Source: Grammothele lineata (taxonomy: Eukaryota > Basidiomycota > Agaricomycetes > Polyporales > Polyporaceae). From it: a DNA stretch of 64,000 bases. Where the stretch lies: assembly GCA_002150815.3 (NCBI GenBank), contig NDFF03000329.1, positions 62,001 to 126,000 of the forward strand, in the 5' to 3' direction. Below are positions 1-11,711 of this stretch, one piece after another. The number at the start of each line of letters is the position of its first letter. The first letter of the stretch is position 1. Under the pieces are notes generated by a model, which saw only the letters and a list, made by a program, of their open reading frames with translations, was not told the DNA's origin and made no database searches. Both the position numbers and the translations under genes were made by a program.

Positions 1-580
1 CGATGTAATCGAAGTGTCTGTATTGATGCGAAGATATTCCTGTATGTTTCAACCTACGTTTCCACTGCGTTGCTCGTGGGCGACTAGTCCACCTCTATGC
101 CGCGTACGCGCACATGGTACCGCGTTCCTGTGGCTTCGGCTTTCAGTTCTATACCTCTTCTTCTCCATCTCCGCGAATCCTTGCATCGTGAAGATGATGG
201 AGAACGGGTGTGAATACTCGCCTCGCGCGTGACACGACTCTCTAACATGCACGCGCGCGAACTGTCGGCGGACGGCCTATCCTCTGAGTCCACATCAGCC
301 GCGCCTTCGCCGCTCACTCTCAACGACGCGCGATCGGGAGGGATGCGCGCACGCCCTTGAGAGATCAACAATCCTCGCGCTGAGTGATCCTAAACCAGTC
401 CTATATCTCTAGTTGCTAATGGGTCTTCCTCTTGCGCGCGTTGCTCTCCTTGAAGTTGAGGATTATCTCGCGCGCGTTTCCAGAATCGCGAAGCCAAAGG
501 CAGTCAAATCTGAACGAACCGCTACACCCATCCTACACGTCGCGCGTAAGCTCTTCTAACACCTACCCCTTCGCGCGCGC

Positions 581-1758
581 TCACCGCGCCCCAACCACCA
601 CCTTACCTCTCCGCGCGCCCTCCTCCTCCCGCCTCTTCACACAGTTCCGTACATGCCGCGCGCACGCCGACTCGCGCCATTTCCCCTCCAGCCCGCATGC
701 GGGACACCGGAAGACGAGTCCAATGTGTACGTTCAGCCAGTGCCGGCCGACGCTCGCGGGGGACATCTCCACCCCGTTCGCGTCCCCGAGTTTGTTGTTC
801 CTAGGACGCGCGCTGGAGCTTGACGGCGGCTGGCAGTCGGGGTGCGGGCAACGCGCGAGTCCAGGAGCGCACTCAGCGTCGGCGCCAGGAGATGAGGGTG
901 AACAGAGGTCGTCGGCGTGCACGCGCGAGAAGTGCGCGCGCCAGGCTGAGTCCTTCGCTTCGAGCTCTGCGCTGCAACCAGGCATGGGGCAGACGAGCGG
1001 GGCTGGAGGAGGAACCGGGATGGGTTGGAGGTACGAGGGGAGGATATCGCGCGTGCGAGCGCGCTTAGACGGAGAGGGGGAGGACGAAGAGGGGGTAGAT
1101 GGGGAGGGAGAGTCGCAATCGGAAGCGCGCTCCTTGCGCTTGAGTGACGGCGAAGGAGATGAGGCATCGTATGAGCTATGGGAGAGGTTTAGCATTTGGG
1201 TCATCCGGAATAGAGGGGGACCCGAGCGAACCTGAGACTAGAGGAGCTCTCGGGAGACCTGAACGAATAGGGAGTATACGGTGTGGAGACCGAGGATGCC
1301 GTGCTCGGCGAGCCAACGGATTGCGTGTGCGCGTCGACCGCGTCGACCAAGGGCTCGGCAAGAGCGAGGAGATCATCGATCGTAGCTGCTAGCGCGTCTT
1401 CGACGCTGCGAATGCCGAGCGAGCCATGATACTCGGGCTGGACGGTAGGTTCGATAGCGTCCCCAAAGGATGGAGCGTTGATGGGGAACTCGGCCGTATC
1501 GCATGTAAACGAGGCGTCGGCCCAGTCAGACAGCAGAGGGTAAAATCCGTGCACAGATTCTTCTCCGAAGCTGTAGTCGAGCTGTGCGGAACTGCTGGGG
1601 TATGCACATGCGGTCGTCTGAGCCTGCATAAGCGGAATCCCGAAGAAGCTAAACAGACGCGATCAGCACTTCGCATGCGCAGAGAAGCGGTGGGCAACGA
1701 ACCTGTCCGTGATGTCGATGAAGACCGGATAATAGATGTACTCGGAGTAGTAGGCCAT
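581..1758 (-). CDS. C2H2-like zinc-finger protein, 355 aa
   Basis: Three exons in minus-strand order: 1758-1703, 1648-1232 and 1175-581. The introns are 54 and 56 bp with GT-AG ends and TGCTAAAC-like branch sites, and the phases match. The N-terminal 160 residues are acidic and Tyr/Ser/Thr-rich, as in many fungal transcription factors. A Ser/Pro/Lys/Arg-rich linker that could act as a nuclear localisation signal follows. Three Cys/His clusters come next: CPMPGC with HFSRVH, CPHPDC with HWLNVH, and CPACG with HVRNC. They resemble irregular C2H2 fingers of basidiomycete regulators. DNA binding and a regulatory role are inferred from this layout; no target is visible. The start was chosen because MAYYSEY splices in phase and nothing upstream extends it. 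Confidence is good for the gene and moderate for the function. Confidence 0.75.
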
Positions 1759-2660
1759 TGGTGGGACGCTAGGTGGACAAGGGGGCTACGCTGGGGGAGG
1801 GCGGGACGGGTGTGGCGGGCGGGGGTTCGAGTGGGGGAGGTCGCAAGGTGGCCTACTCCCCCCGACGTCGACCCTTCTTATATCCATCGCTCGGACAATC
1901 GAACCCGACGCCCAGGGTGGCCGTGGGGAGGAGTAAAGCGGGCGGGAGGGCGGGTGACACAGCGAGCAAAGCGGGCGGGACGACGAGCAGCGTGAAAGTA
2001 AAGCGGGCAGGGGTATTTAGTGCATGATAGTGGGAGGGATAAGACTGCGATAAAGATGCCCGCTTTAGTTTCACAAGGCAGTCGTCGGGCGGGCTCCCAC
2101 GAGGCCGATTGGTCGGGAAACGTGTTCCGTGGCCCTCCGAAGGTCCCCAGGATGACTGAGAGTCTCCCTAGAGTCGGAAGAGCGAGAGGATGAAGACGAA
2201 GACAGGCTGAACGGAGGGTGAGTGAGGTAGAGTTGGTCGTTAGTGGTTGAGCGTCGGAAAGAGAGATTAGAAGGAAACGTTTACTGGATCAAACTGGATT
2301 GACGTCCTTATCAGCTGGGCTTGCTTGGTGAATTTGATATTGCTGATGCCAAGCTTGCCGATATCATCCAACGAGCGCCCGCGCGGCATGGGCCACCAGG
2401 TTTCGGCTCCTACTGCTTGTCTCTACCTTCGACGGTCAACGGCCGTTAACCCTCTCTCAGTCTCAGTTCTCGTGGTGATCACCTGAGGGATTATCTTACA
2501 CTCTTTGTCTTTCAATATCCCACGGCTTTCCCGGCTCCAACTTCCCTCCAAGCACCCCCAGTACTAGTCTCGACGCGTCGCCCTTCAAGTTTATGTCAAG
2601 TCCTAGAGGATCGCCCTTGATCCGTCGGCCTATACCTCGTATCAGCTGTGTGGGGAATGC
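1759..2660. other. intergenic region, likely promoter of the zinc-finger gene
   Basis: About 900 bp with no convincing coding exon on either strand. The first 250 bp are rich in short G runs and GCGGG repeats (for example aaagcgggcg motifs near 1935-2010). This is the expected place for the promoter of the divergent minus-strand gene. I see no transposon ends or RNA gene. Confidence 0.4.
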
Positions 2661-3690
2661 TTCCGGCTACGTGCGCAATGTTTAGCAGTGGTTCAATTGT
2701 GAATGTGGGCTCCGATCGAGTCTTCCTGTAAGTTCGCAATTCTTCGTCGTTCCACGCGAGCGCACACGATATCGGGAGGTCAAACGCGTGCACGAACCAA
2801 TCCCCTTCTTATATCCGTAGAGAGAGAGCGAGTATATGCTGCTGTTACTCACCATGCAGTGTCTTCAGCTCTTGGTCGGCTGCGGTGGTTTAGCATGCAG
2901 TCGCCTCGCAAGCTTGGTCGGACCCAACGCGCGTGTTCATACGGGAGGAGGGGCTCCAGACCGAAATCTCGTACTTGGCTACAGGTATGTGAACGCGCCC
3001 GCTCCGTCTTTTCCATCACCGTCTGACGCGAACGTTTCTCCTTATAGACTCGCACGTCTATCACGAGAAGAGCCTCGTTCGTCAAAACAGTCCTCGTGTA
3101 CGCATTTAAGAACTTCTTACCCTCACGATGTATCTAGTAGTGCTTCCAGGCACGATGAGGTGTGCTATACACGTGTAGCGGTAGAAGACTCAAGTCCTGT
3201 GCACCAGACGCCACGCGTCCTGTCTAGAAGCCCCGACCACTCATGCTTCGATACACGACGCCAGGGTCCGGCCCGGTACCCCTTGAGCTCTGGCTGAGCC
3301 GAAAGCCCACGCTTTTCAGTATTTGCAAGCACGCGGGTGAGTACAAAGCATTTCGATTCACGCGCATTTCGCTCAATCCTACCTTTTGCAGCGGTAGCGC
3401 GGCGCAGGACCTGTATGTGGGACGACCAGGTATGTACGTATACATAGCTGATAGGGACAGCTTTAGGAAGCCTGACCAGTGCATATTATGGTTCAGAATA
3501 CGCCTTGGTCTCTGCCGTCGCTTCGTTTTCCCATGGCACGCGCTTGCACCCACAATCGGTGCGGTATAATACCGACAGGTATGCTCAGCCTCATCCGCGT
3601 TCGACGACCTCTGCCCCTCATCACGCTCACCGCCTTCTACTTGCTCTTTTCTGCGCAGCTATGATGTCCCTCCGAAATGACATCCTTAAT
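2660..3690 (+). other. coding-like exons of an unresolved plus-strand gene or 5' end
   Basis: Several short stretches read like exons with good splice sites, but I could not join them into one phase-consistent model. They include a block around 2927-3100, read as WSDPTRVFIREEGLQTEISY and continuing to a VYHEKSLVRQN-like end across the intron 2985-3047, and a block around 3295-3690 ending YNTDSYDVPPK before a stop at about 3675. They may be 5' exons of the gene annotated from 3661 or a separate small gene. The nearby relative at 18.3 kb also has upstream coding-like pieces containing NSYRVAPPE, so an unrecognised N-terminal section is plausible. Confidence 0.3.
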
Positions 3691-5743
3691 GCCCCACGTC
3701 TCGAGGAGAGCTGGTCCCCGTTCGACGGTGAGCATCCTCGTGATCTCTTTCATACAGACCGCCTAAATCGCAAAATCTCACCTCTAACTGATCCCCTTCA
3801 GATAGGAACAGCATTTCACGGCCCGGAACGGCTCCCCCAACCTACTCAGAGAGTCTGGAGGCTCACACTTCCGAATACGTTGTCGAACACTCCGCGACCG
3901 CCCGTTCTCGTACCGATCCCGATCATACCGTCTACTCGACGTCTCTCGCATCCGGCCCGGAGGACGCTATGCCCATCCCCTCAGCTAGCTTCGTCCTCCC
4001 TTCTCCCCTCACCGCTTCTCCAGTGGTGATTCCTGGTGTATTGACCAACGATAGTGGTGATAGTGAGTTAGAGCTTTCCTCGAATTGTCATCGTGTAGTG
4101 ATACCTCCCCTTTCCAGACGAAGCGAGCGAGGCGAACGTCGAAACCCCTACCCAACCCGTCGCAACCGGCATCTCCATGCGTGCTCAGCCGACTTCGTGG
4201 GGAGGCGACGACTATCATGGCAGATTCATCTTCGAGTCACCCACCCCGCCCCCGAACGTCCAATTGACGCACCGGAGACCTCGCGATCGTCCTCGCTCTC
4301 CACAGCGCGACGACTCAGTTCACACTACCTCGGTCGCAAGCTCACGCGAGCATCCCTCTTCAGCGAGTGAGCGTCGCTCGTCCGGACATTCCTCCGCGAG
4401 AGCCGCGTCCCGCCGCAATTCGGCCGAGATCGGCCGTACGTCAGCGAGGCAGATGGGGAGGAGTCCCCGCCAGTCACCTCGTGAGCGACTTTCCAGGGTT
4501 CCAGCGTCGCGCCACGGATCGTCCACCACCTCCGCGTTCTCCTCTCCCCGGAGCGGCGTACGAAGTCACGCTCATTCTACCAGCGCGGACGCCTCTCAGT
4601 TCGCCCACCTACAGCCGCCTGGACAACACGGGTCTCCCATCCTCGTGTTCAACTCTCCACCGACGCGCGCCGCGAAGGAGGCGTTCGAGGCCGCCATCGC
4701 GGCATCCAACACGCCTCCGGAGAACCACACGATCCCTGTTTCCGTCCCTGGAGGGCAGGCCACTCATACCTACCCTCCTCAGCCTCCGGGCCTCCGGGCG
4801 GCGGCGGCGGTTTCCGGGGCGTTCGCATCACCTCACTACACTTCCGGTGGATTTTACGAAGGGATGAACTACAGCAACCCGACGCTCTACCCAAACATGT
4901 CCGCCGCCGTCGGATTGGGTATCTCCGTTCCACTCGACCCCGATGGACGTTCGCACAACTCGCCTCCTACTGTCCCGTCGTCAGCTGGAACGCGGGCTAT
5001 GCACGCAGAGCCGTCGCTCACGTCCCGGTCCACGACTATCGATGAGTCGGAGCCTACGTGGGACGTCTTCCCCTTGAAGGTTTTCCGAGGGTGCGATTCG
5101 CAGGTCGTCGACATTGGGAAGAAGTGGGACGACAGCCGGCTCTTGCGCGAGCTCAAGAAGGCGTATGGGGATCTTCGCGGATGGAGGGGATGGTTCTGGG
5201 TGAAGAGCATCGAGTACGTCCTCCGCACGCTCGCATTCTCCGCTCGCGCTGACGTCTTCGCGCAGTCATATCACCGTGGTCCTTGTGCGTCGACTTCCTC
5301 CCTTTGTGACGCGCAAACCTTTGCTGATCCATGTACAGGCGAACGACCTCATCTTCCCGCAACGCATCGGACCCGCACCCACCCTCCATAGCACCAGACG
5401 CATCCGGTACCTACTCGACCACCTAGATCACGTGCGCGGGAACCGCGAGTTCGTACAAGCGATCACGAGCAACCCGGAGTACGGCCTCGAGTTCATCGAG
5501 CGCGTAAACGGGGCGCGTGCGGGCGTGCTCGCGGCCGTCGTGATGCTCGCGACGACCGTCGCCCCCGTGGTCCTGTGCGTCCTTGGTCTTCAGGACCTGG
5601 AAGGCGCTTCGAACGTCGGAGGTGAGTTATTGGCGGGGAGTTTGGTGTTGCGCCTGGGCTGACGTTCACGACCAGCGTTTATCACGCAGCTCGTGCAGCT
5701 GTTCTTCAACATTCTTTCTGTTTTCGTTCGTTTCTACCCTTGA
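3661..5743 (+). CDS. Ser/Pro-rich protein with conserved C-terminal membrane domain, about 597 aa
   Basis: Modelled exons: 3661-3727, 3802-4062, 4118-5213, 5266-5284, 5339-5621 and 5676-5743. All phases agree and introns are 52-74 bp. Residues 1 to about 400 are low-complexity Ser/Pro/Arg-rich and probably disordered. A folded C-terminal part follows: WDDSRLLRELKKAYGDLRGW, then a REFVQAIT..PEYGLEFIE segment, then hydrophobic stretches (GVLAAVVMLATTVAPVVLCV and the last 20 residues) that look like two membrane passes. The gene at 18.3 kb has the same core (WDDEDLLKELSKAYDELRGW) and the same intron position after it, so the two are paralogues. Function is unknown and I do not recognise a named family. 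The start is the least certain part: ATG at 3661 is the first usable in-frame ATG, but upstream exons may exist. Confidence 0.65.
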
Positions 5744-6460
5744 GCGCTGCACAAGCGCCGATTTGGAAATATTCTCGGAATATACCCCTTTACAACACAC
5801 TACAACTAATAGAGTTTGATGATCGCGAAGACGCATCTATACATCGTCGTACTCAGGGTGCTGCAACGCCGACCATTTCGCACTTGGTAGGGTACGCGTT
5901 GATGGGACGCCATTCGCTGGCCGTCTGCCCGGCCAAGCTCCCAGCCTGCCACGGTGGAACTCCGGTGCGTATCTCGTTCGCACCGGTTCTGCTCGTTCTG
6001 ACAATCGCCACCAGTGAGATCTGCGAAACATGCAGCGCTGAAGAGCGTGAGCTCGGACTGAGCGAGCACGCTGTAGTTTACGCATATCTCGTGCCAAGTG
6101 CATTGCGTGTGGCACCGAGCGTCGAGGGATACGCCTGGGGACGTACGGCGTTCGCGAGAGCCCGACATTCACTTGCCTGTACTCGTGCACATCCGCGTTC
6201 GTAGGCCGAGTCGCTCGCCGTGCGTGTACACGTTGACCGTCGTAGTCATGAGTGGGCCGAAAGCACTTAAGTTGCTACACGGTTTTCCACGAAGATATTT
6301 CAGGCCAATATTTCCATCCAAGTCGAAGAGGAACGCTTGTCCGTTCCCATACACACGCTCCCCAACTATGGCACAGGCTACTTATCCTACTTCATCTGCT
6401 ACGCGTTCTTCGGAGAAAACTAGAACACAAGGTACATGTGTATGCAGCAGTACAAAGCGA
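5744..6460. other. intergenic region between convergent genes
   Basis: About 700 bp between the 3' ends of two converging genes. Several overlapping open frames exist on both strands, but none has splice signals or recognisable protein character. I see nothing further. Confidence 0.4.
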
Positions 6461-8270
6461 TTAGAATCCTGCTGTGTTAGCGTATATCACAGTCCCCGCA
6501 CGGCTTCTCGATGTCATGGTGCGTCCTCCTGAACGAAATACGTCGAAAGTCGTCCATTCTGCATTATACGTTGTAAGAGGACTCCAGAACCCTACGGTTT
6601 CGAGTTGGGGAAGAGAAGTGGCGACGATCTCCGAAGCCGCCACTAAAGTCTGCTGATACGCCGCGAGTACATCGTCGGGATAATGGGGAGGTATCCCGAA
6701 ACGCACAGTCGGAGTCCAGGGTATTAGTTGTGGCGTATTGGGCAGATCAGGGTATATTTGGAGGTGGCGTAGACGCGGGAGAGGCGCCAGCGCCTTGGCG
6801 AACGTGGCGACAAACGAAGAAGTCGAGATGGTGACGGCGGCGGATATAGGACTGTCGTTTAATGTGGCGAGAGGCGCGTCCACTCCGGGGGCATGTTCGT
6901 ATCGATATATCTGCAGATGTCGCAGCGATCTCGCCGACACTGCCATGTAATCAAGGAGCGCAATTTCAGTACTGTCGTTCCAATACTCCAGCGTACATGT
7001 ATCCAGCGCGGGCAATGCTGAAATGCGCGTTAGGATGCTGAGGATTGAGGATGCACTGAGGATGGAGTACTTGTATTTCTGAATGCTAAGCGATTCGATG
7101 TCGCGCCAACGGAGTTCTGCATAGTGGGGGGCACAATGAAGAGAGAGGACGCGGATCGACCCAGGGAGGTGACCGTAAAGAAGGTCGTCGGGGAGCGGAT
7201 GCGAGATAGATAGGTGTTCAAGGTCTGGCCATGGGAATTGCATGTCGCCGTTACCGGGAGGCCAGATGGGACGTGGATGATCGTGCGGAGCGAGAGTGAG
7301 ATCCACGACGAGCTTGCGCAGTCGGGTCATCTTCGAGAGTATCGCGATGAGGGGCGCGGATGAGGCAGCCCATTGTCTTCCGCGGAGTGTAAGCTCACGT
7401 AGACACGGCCACACGAGCGACGCCATCATGTCGATCGGAGCGGATAAAGATGGTAGAATTAACTCTTCTAAGGAAGTATGAAGATGTCGGACGACCACAG
7501 AGAGCGCCTCAACCTCTGCGGGGAACGGGAACCTGGAGCACGGAGCCTTGAGTTCGTAGCTGAAGCGTGCAAGGTTGGGAGGTGATTGAAGGGCGAAGGA
7601 GTCGGTAGGGGATCGGCTAGGACACGCAAGGAAACCGTCGAGGACGAATTCTCGTAGGTTGGGGAAAGACAGGGTCGTCTCGAGGGCATCCCAAGAAATT
7701 CCGTGTATAGAATTCGCGTTTTGGATGGAAACCTGAAGGCGCCTTAGGCGAGGCAGTTGGTTTAGGGCTTTCCGGAGGGCTGGGCCACTCAACACGCCAC
7801 AAATGAAAGGGTCGTCGGTAAACCAAAGATCTATGGGAGGTGCGTTGTGGGGCTCCGTGTCGTTTTCAATGGCCCAAAGCCCTGCCATACTATCCTCGCA
7901 CTTGTCTATAAGTCTCAGCGACCTGAGCTCTGGCACGTTGGTAAACGATGTAGCCAGGATGAAAGTTCACGCACCTGGCATATGAACCTAAGCTTGACGG
8001 CGGACTTTCCCACTTTGAGGTCCAATCTTCCTGTGGTATTGTGCGCTGCAAAGCTTTAAATAACGTAGGCTTGCATGCCTGGCGCAGCCAACGACAGGTT
8101 TCGGACAGAGATATCAAAGACGATTTTGCTTGCTGCTCGAGGAAATCGACAATGTAATGTACGACGTCGTCATTGAGCCGTCTCCAAATCCTGATGATAT
8201 ACGGTCAGGATGCACCGCACGTGGAGAAGCGGGTGTACAAAGTGGATACTTGCAGTGTTTCATTAGCCAT
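6461..8270 (-). CDS. F-box protein A, 564 aa
   Basis: Three exons in minus-strand order: 8270-8254, 8190-7975 and 7922-6461. The F-box lies in exon 2 (RRLNDDVVHYIVDFLEQQ followed by LISLSETCRWLRQACKPTLF). It is the short helical module that binds Skp1 in SCF ubiquitin ligases. The remaining 480 residues carry repeated Leu/Pro-rich segments such as LRELTLRGR and LEHLSISHPLP, consistent with an irregular leucine-rich substrate-binding region. Intron 1 starts with GCAAGT rather than GT; only this GC-AG choice joins MANET to the F-box in phase. The tandem paralogue at 13.5 kb uses GTTAGT at the same site. Exon 2 (216 nt) and intron 2 (52 bp) have identical lengths in both copies. The substrate is unknown. 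Confidence 0.82.
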
Positions 8271-8324
8271 AGTAGTCGTCGTAACCGGTGGGGCTAAGTA
8301 ACGGTCTGACGATCCTGGTGACAG

Positions 8325-8420
8325 GGGAAGACCAGTAGCGCCCTCGGGGACTCGAACCAGCGTCGTAGCCGGCCGTGACTGGAAATCACATGGTACGTGA
8401 CACCGTGACCGGAAGGTGAC
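8325..8420 (-). other. tRNA-like conserved block upstream of F-box A
   Basis: On the minus strand the block contains a perfect pol III B-box sequence (GGTTCGAGTCC) and an anticodon-stem-like hairpin (TGTGATTTCCAGTCACG). A nearly identical block lies upstream of the F-box paralogue at 13.6 kb. No acceptor stem closes and the T-stem has mismatches, so this is probably not a working tRNA. It may be a decayed tRNA, a tRNA-derived element or a conserved promoter element. Confidence 0.4.
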
Positions 8421-9640
8421 GTCGCTCTCAGGCTTCATTGGCAACTTGGCCAGCCGCATGTACTAATAGCAAGGCCCTCCGGGGCAGACCTGGACTACGG
8501 TGATCAACACGTTCCCGGTATGCAGGCCAAGTCAAGACATACTGCAGAAGCATGCGGAAACATGGCGAACGGCAAGTGCATCCAATTTCATTCAACGCAG
8601 CTGAGTCTCGGGGACCAATGGAGTACTTGTCTCCTTGAATGTACAAGCAATAGCCTCTGCATTACAGTGCTACGACCATGAACGACGCAGTTATCGCTGC
8701 AGCTGTAGGTGGTTCGCAGTGAGGACTCCCTTCTAGGGTGGCACAGAATTGAGCGTAGTTTTAAAGCACCCATTTTAGCCGCCAATTGTAAGCGAGTTCA
8801 GTCGCCAGGCGCGCGACTGGCGCCGCGACGCTGTCGGCCTCGCGCACGGACGGACCTCAGAATGTAGGCCGGAAGAGATTGCAACGCGCATGGTGCTACT
8901 ACGTCCGACATTACCCTGCTTCTCGTCGGAGAAGTCGTGCATCATGTAGTCTCACCTAGGCTGACCAATTCCGCGCACTACTAAGGGAGATGACGTGCGC
9001 TATGTGCATCATGCGGCATTCGCGCCAGAGGCGCGAATACTTAGTCTACGCCACACTACGGATGATTGTAATGCTGTTGGCCCAGCGCATGGCTGCACAA
9101 TGACCATTGTGTACGAGGCCATGAACGCGTACACAAGTCCACAGCATCCCGTACTGGGGCACATGCCAGTGTCCCCCAACTAAGTATGCATTGCATATGG
9201 AGAGGAACATATACATCCAAATGAGTATACCAAGGGTCATCATACATGTACGACGCTACAGAGCCGTATATACAGACATGCGCATACTATACATTGCATG
9301 ACCCAAGGGCCAACCACAGCGGCAAGACTTGCACATTCCACGCACTGCGACAACCGATGACTATGGACAAAGCCTGACCGGTGACGAGCGGGAAGTGGCC
9401 GACGTGCGCCTGTGGGTCCAGCAAAGAGAGCATATTATGGTAATAGATGCGCACATCAGAAAGACGTAGGGAGAGCAACGGGCGTACCGGTATGTCCATG
9501 GCCTTAGATAGGACAGCGCGCAAGGTGGATGGTGCGAAGTATGGACATCAACAATCACGCTGAGTGCTTAGCCAAGACACTCACCCGTATTCTCCGACGG
9601 GGTACTTAGTTGCCATCCGTTCAACATTCGGTGGGGCGCG
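8421..9640. other. gene-poor spacer with small hairpins
   Basis: No supported gene. A perfect 8-bp stem with a 3-nt loop (TTCGCGCC AGA GGCGCGAA) lies near 9018-9036. The rest looks like decayed intergenic DNA separating the two F-box copies. Confidence 0.4.
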
Positions 9641-9642
9641 AG

Positions 9643-10508
9643 AGGACCCCCGAATAACCGCCCAGATGTCACATGCCCAGATCACCGAAAACGGGCCCGT
9701 AGGGCCCGGAAAGTTACATCCAGATCACCGAAAATGGGCCCCGGAGGGGCCGATCTGATATGCCCGAAAATGACCCTCGGCCGGCGGAGTTGTATGCGAG
9801 ATAACCGAAAGGAGCGGTCTAAGTCGGGTGGCGCCGGCCAGGCGCCGGTCCCGGACCTCGCGCATCGACCGAGAACTGTTTGAACAAGCGGTCTATGCAT
9901 GGTAAACGCATGTAAGTCGGTCGTTTGATCTCCGTTTATGTGAGACTAAATACAGTTGTTGATTCAGTGATCAGTTCATCATCCTTCCTTCGATAACGGT
10001 CAACACAGCCTGAATATTGTAGTGAGGCAGCTGGACCCTATCCGAACAGAAGTGTAGAGGTACCTAAGACTCAATGTGGCGTCGCCGCCGATGCACGCGA
10101 GATACTTACCACGAGTACTACCACTCAGTCGCAAATACTGCTGTTTTCACAGCATATGAGCTCATGAGCCTATCCATGATGCGAGCGCCTATAGCTAACA
10201 ATGCCGTTCAGACATATGTGATTCAATCCTACATGCTGATGTTTCCATCGCGGCTTCAAGGCGACTTGTGTAGGCGAAAGAACCATGCGCGCAGAACGCG
10301 TCGGAGCGATTTTGGGGCCTCTGGTGGCCTTTTTCGAGCGAAAAAACGGCTGACTAATCAATGTTGTATGCCGCCGAGAACCGAATCTGACCGAAGGTCC
10401 CGGAGGTTACATGCAGATCACCGAATCCGGCCGTAGGCCGGACCCCCGAAAATGGCCGTTTCGGGACCCCCGAGAGATGTAAGCTCTTGGTGGATATTCG
10501 GGGGTCCT
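9643..10508. repeat. foldback element with 14-bp terminal inverted repeats
   Basis: The sequence aggacccccgaata at 9643-9656 is found exactly inverted at 10495-10508. Inside, the phrase cagatcaccgaa recurs at least three times (near 9677, 9720 and 10405). Each copy is next to a GC-rich palindrome such as gggcccgtagggccc or ggccgtaggcc, and ACCCCCGA recurs near the right end. There is no transposase-like frame. This is best read as a non-autonomous, MITE-like or foldback repeat of about 870 bp; no clear target-site duplication is visible. Confidence 0.5.
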
Positions 10509-10921
10509 GGCGCGAGTCTGCTGGAAGTTCTGAGCATCGCCGGCCAAATGACGTATCTGCGCACTCACTAGATATCCCACTGCACGCCATTACGGAGAAA
10601 AACACGGGACAGCACCGCAGGAGTCGACGGAGAGGTGCAGACGCTTCAGAACAAGGAAGAGGACGAAGAAGGGGGAAAGTTGAAGAGGGTACGGGCAGGA
10701 GGACGGTATAAGACGCGCGGAATTCGAGCGGAACCAAAGCCATGATCACAATCCCACGGAATGCGCGTCCCTTGCACGTGCTCAAGACTATGCGGTCATT
10801 GTTGAGTAGTATTTGTGCTTTGTGACCATTGTGACCTCACGTGGGCGTGAGTGTTACAGTCACTTGCGGGGCGTGATTCTGCCGTCTAAGACCTGGTCCT
10901 ACTTCGTAGTCCAGGAACGCG

Positions 10922-11501
10922 GGCCCAGAAGTGCAAGGTGAGACAGAAGTGCAAGGTCCCTTCTTACTCAATAATCCCCGTTACCGCTGCGCGCAAAAAT
11001 CAGAGAAAATCACCCGACGTTTTCTCAGGTATACTTTTACACGTAAGGCCTGCAGTTATGCATCCCGTGAAGAGGCACCAGCAATATGACAGAAAGGGGG
11101 TGTTTCAAGGCGTTCGTGGGCGTCTACGCGGGCCTGTGATGTTTTGATGGCCCCCGGTTTAACTCTGTTATGGTCTTTACACTACGAAAGTTTTCTGGGT
11201 ACAATGAATGTGCTATAGGATACGAAACATAATTTTCCGAAGCCGTGTTCGAAGCGTTGAGCTGGGAATGAGGCCGCAAACGTCCTCAGCGTCTTGCAGC
11301 GTGCCTGGGCGTCTCCGAGCTTGCACTTCTGTCTCACTCGAGAGTCGACTTACTGCTCTCACAGTTCTTCTCTGTCCAGCCCCAAAATATTACACACCAT
11401 ACTTGAGATGGTATACATTGGATATTTCAAAACTTAGAAGGCTGAAATGTAGCACGGCCTGAGCATGACCCGTCGGCGCCAAAATCTTGCACTTCTGGGC
11501 C
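10922..11501. repeat. nested MITE-like element, outer inverted repeats
   Basis: The 16-nt sequence ggcccagaagtgcaag (10922-10937) is present as an exact inverted copy at 11486-11501. Removing the flanking GGCC leaves cagaagtgcaag termini bordered by GGCC on both sides, which could be a target-site duplication. No protein-coding content is visible. A second pair of related termini lies inside. Confidence 0.55.
10938..11337. repeat. inner MITE-like element, 18-bp inverted repeats
   Basis: GTGAGACAGAAGTGCAAG at 10938-10955 is exactly inverted at 11320-11337. It shares the CAGAAGTGCAAG core with the outer element and directly abuts its left repeat. This suggests insertion of one copy into another or duplication of the termini. 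It is 400 bp long and has no coding frame. Confidence 0.55.
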
Positions 11502-11711
11502 ACTGGCAGCGTTAGTATCCCGGCGAACCGTACGTGCGATTGGCCGCACAGTGGAGTGGAAAGAGGGACGACCACAGATACGGTAATGCCCTAATGCGCT
11601 CTTGACTTTGAACTACTACCTCGAACGTAACAGAACCAACTTTCTAATGTAGAGCGATCGAAAGCGGTCATATCACAATGGCGTTTACTATATAGCATTC
11701 CTCGTTCCTAC

